Positions 63,999 to 64,000 of a stretch of DNA of 64,000 bases are shown here, piece by piece; within the stretch, counting starts at the first letter, position 1; each line of letters starts with the position of its first letter. This stretch comes from Acidovorax radicis N35. Lineage in GTDB: Bacteria; Pseudomonadota; Gammaproteobacteria; Burkholderiales; Burkholderiaceae_C. Below the pieces are notes generated by a model that did not search any database, was not told the DNA's origin, and saw only the letters and a program-made list of their open reading frames with translations. The DNA lies in the NCBI RefSeq assembly GCF_000204195.1, contig NZ_AFBG01000019.1, forward strand, positions 496,001 to 560,000, written 5' to 3'. The position numbers and the translations under genes were made by a program.

Positions 63999-64000
63999 CC

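Overview
The window is GC-rich, gene-dense chromosomal DNA from a betaproteobacterium. The protein families, the Bug-type orphan binding protein, the ybhP-clsB-ybhN trio and several intergenic repeat families all point to the Comamonadaceae (Acidovorax or a close relative). This assignment rests on pattern recognition, not on a database search. No rRNA, tRNA, CRISPR array, prophage or transposase gene was seen.

Layout. 0-2.4 kb: 3' end of rtcA, then cysK, then a repeat-filled gap holding a 265-bp MITE-like element. 2.4-5.5 kb: endonuclease/exonuclease/phosphatase protein, cardiolipin synthase ClsB and YbhN. 5.6-9.9 kb: FAD dehydrogenase, exported M20 amidohydrolase, AraC-type regulator. 10-14.7 kb: chemoreceptor, htpX with a sigma-32-like promoter, DUF3025 protein, pyrC. 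14.8-18.1 kb: orphan Bug binding protein, carboxypeptidase-G2-like peptidase, RpiR-type regulator. 18.2-20.5 kb: an exported unknown protein and a frameshifted SUKH-like gene. 20.7-26 kb: a gltIJKL amino-acid ABC system with a second binding protein and a HypT-like LysR regulator. 26.3-29.3 kb: a DctQMP TRAP transporter. 29.4-36.9 kb: assorted housekeeping genes (MazG-like, hydroxyacid dehydrogenase, Atm1-type ABC exporter, thioesterases, amidohydrolase, bactofilin, crotonase).

37-64 kb is dominated by acyl-CoA metabolism. A plus-strand block encodes a branched-chain-type ABC transporter (livHMGF, livK) with an embedded acyl-CoA synthetase, followed by an acyl-CoA dehydrogenase, a thiolase and a FadB/FadJ-like enzyme carrying a one-base frameshift in a C6 run. 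A minus-strand block of ten tightly packed genes (61046 down to 50524) encodes a TetR regulator, a PECR-like SDR, both subunits of a biotin-dependent acyl-CoA carboxylase, two acyl-CoA dehydrogenases, a crotonase, an AlkC-type DNA glycosylase and a beta-keto acid cleavage enzyme. This resembles the atu (acyclic terpene) or liu (leucine) carboxylase pathways but matches neither exactly. A palindromic AT-rich motif in front of the TetR gene recurs upstream of livH (20 of 22 bases identical) and, more weakly, upstream of the acyl-CoA dehydrogenase at 44289. This suggests one TetR regulon linking uptake, activation, carboxylation and beta-oxidation.

The window is also rich in repeats: at least seven copies of a small palindromic repeat (one fused in frame into the biotin carboxylase gene), a family of intergenic repeats with CCCCCTGAG-like ends (one forming the 3' end of the Atm1 gene), and a ~680-bp imperfect inverted repeat at 61.2-61.9 kb.
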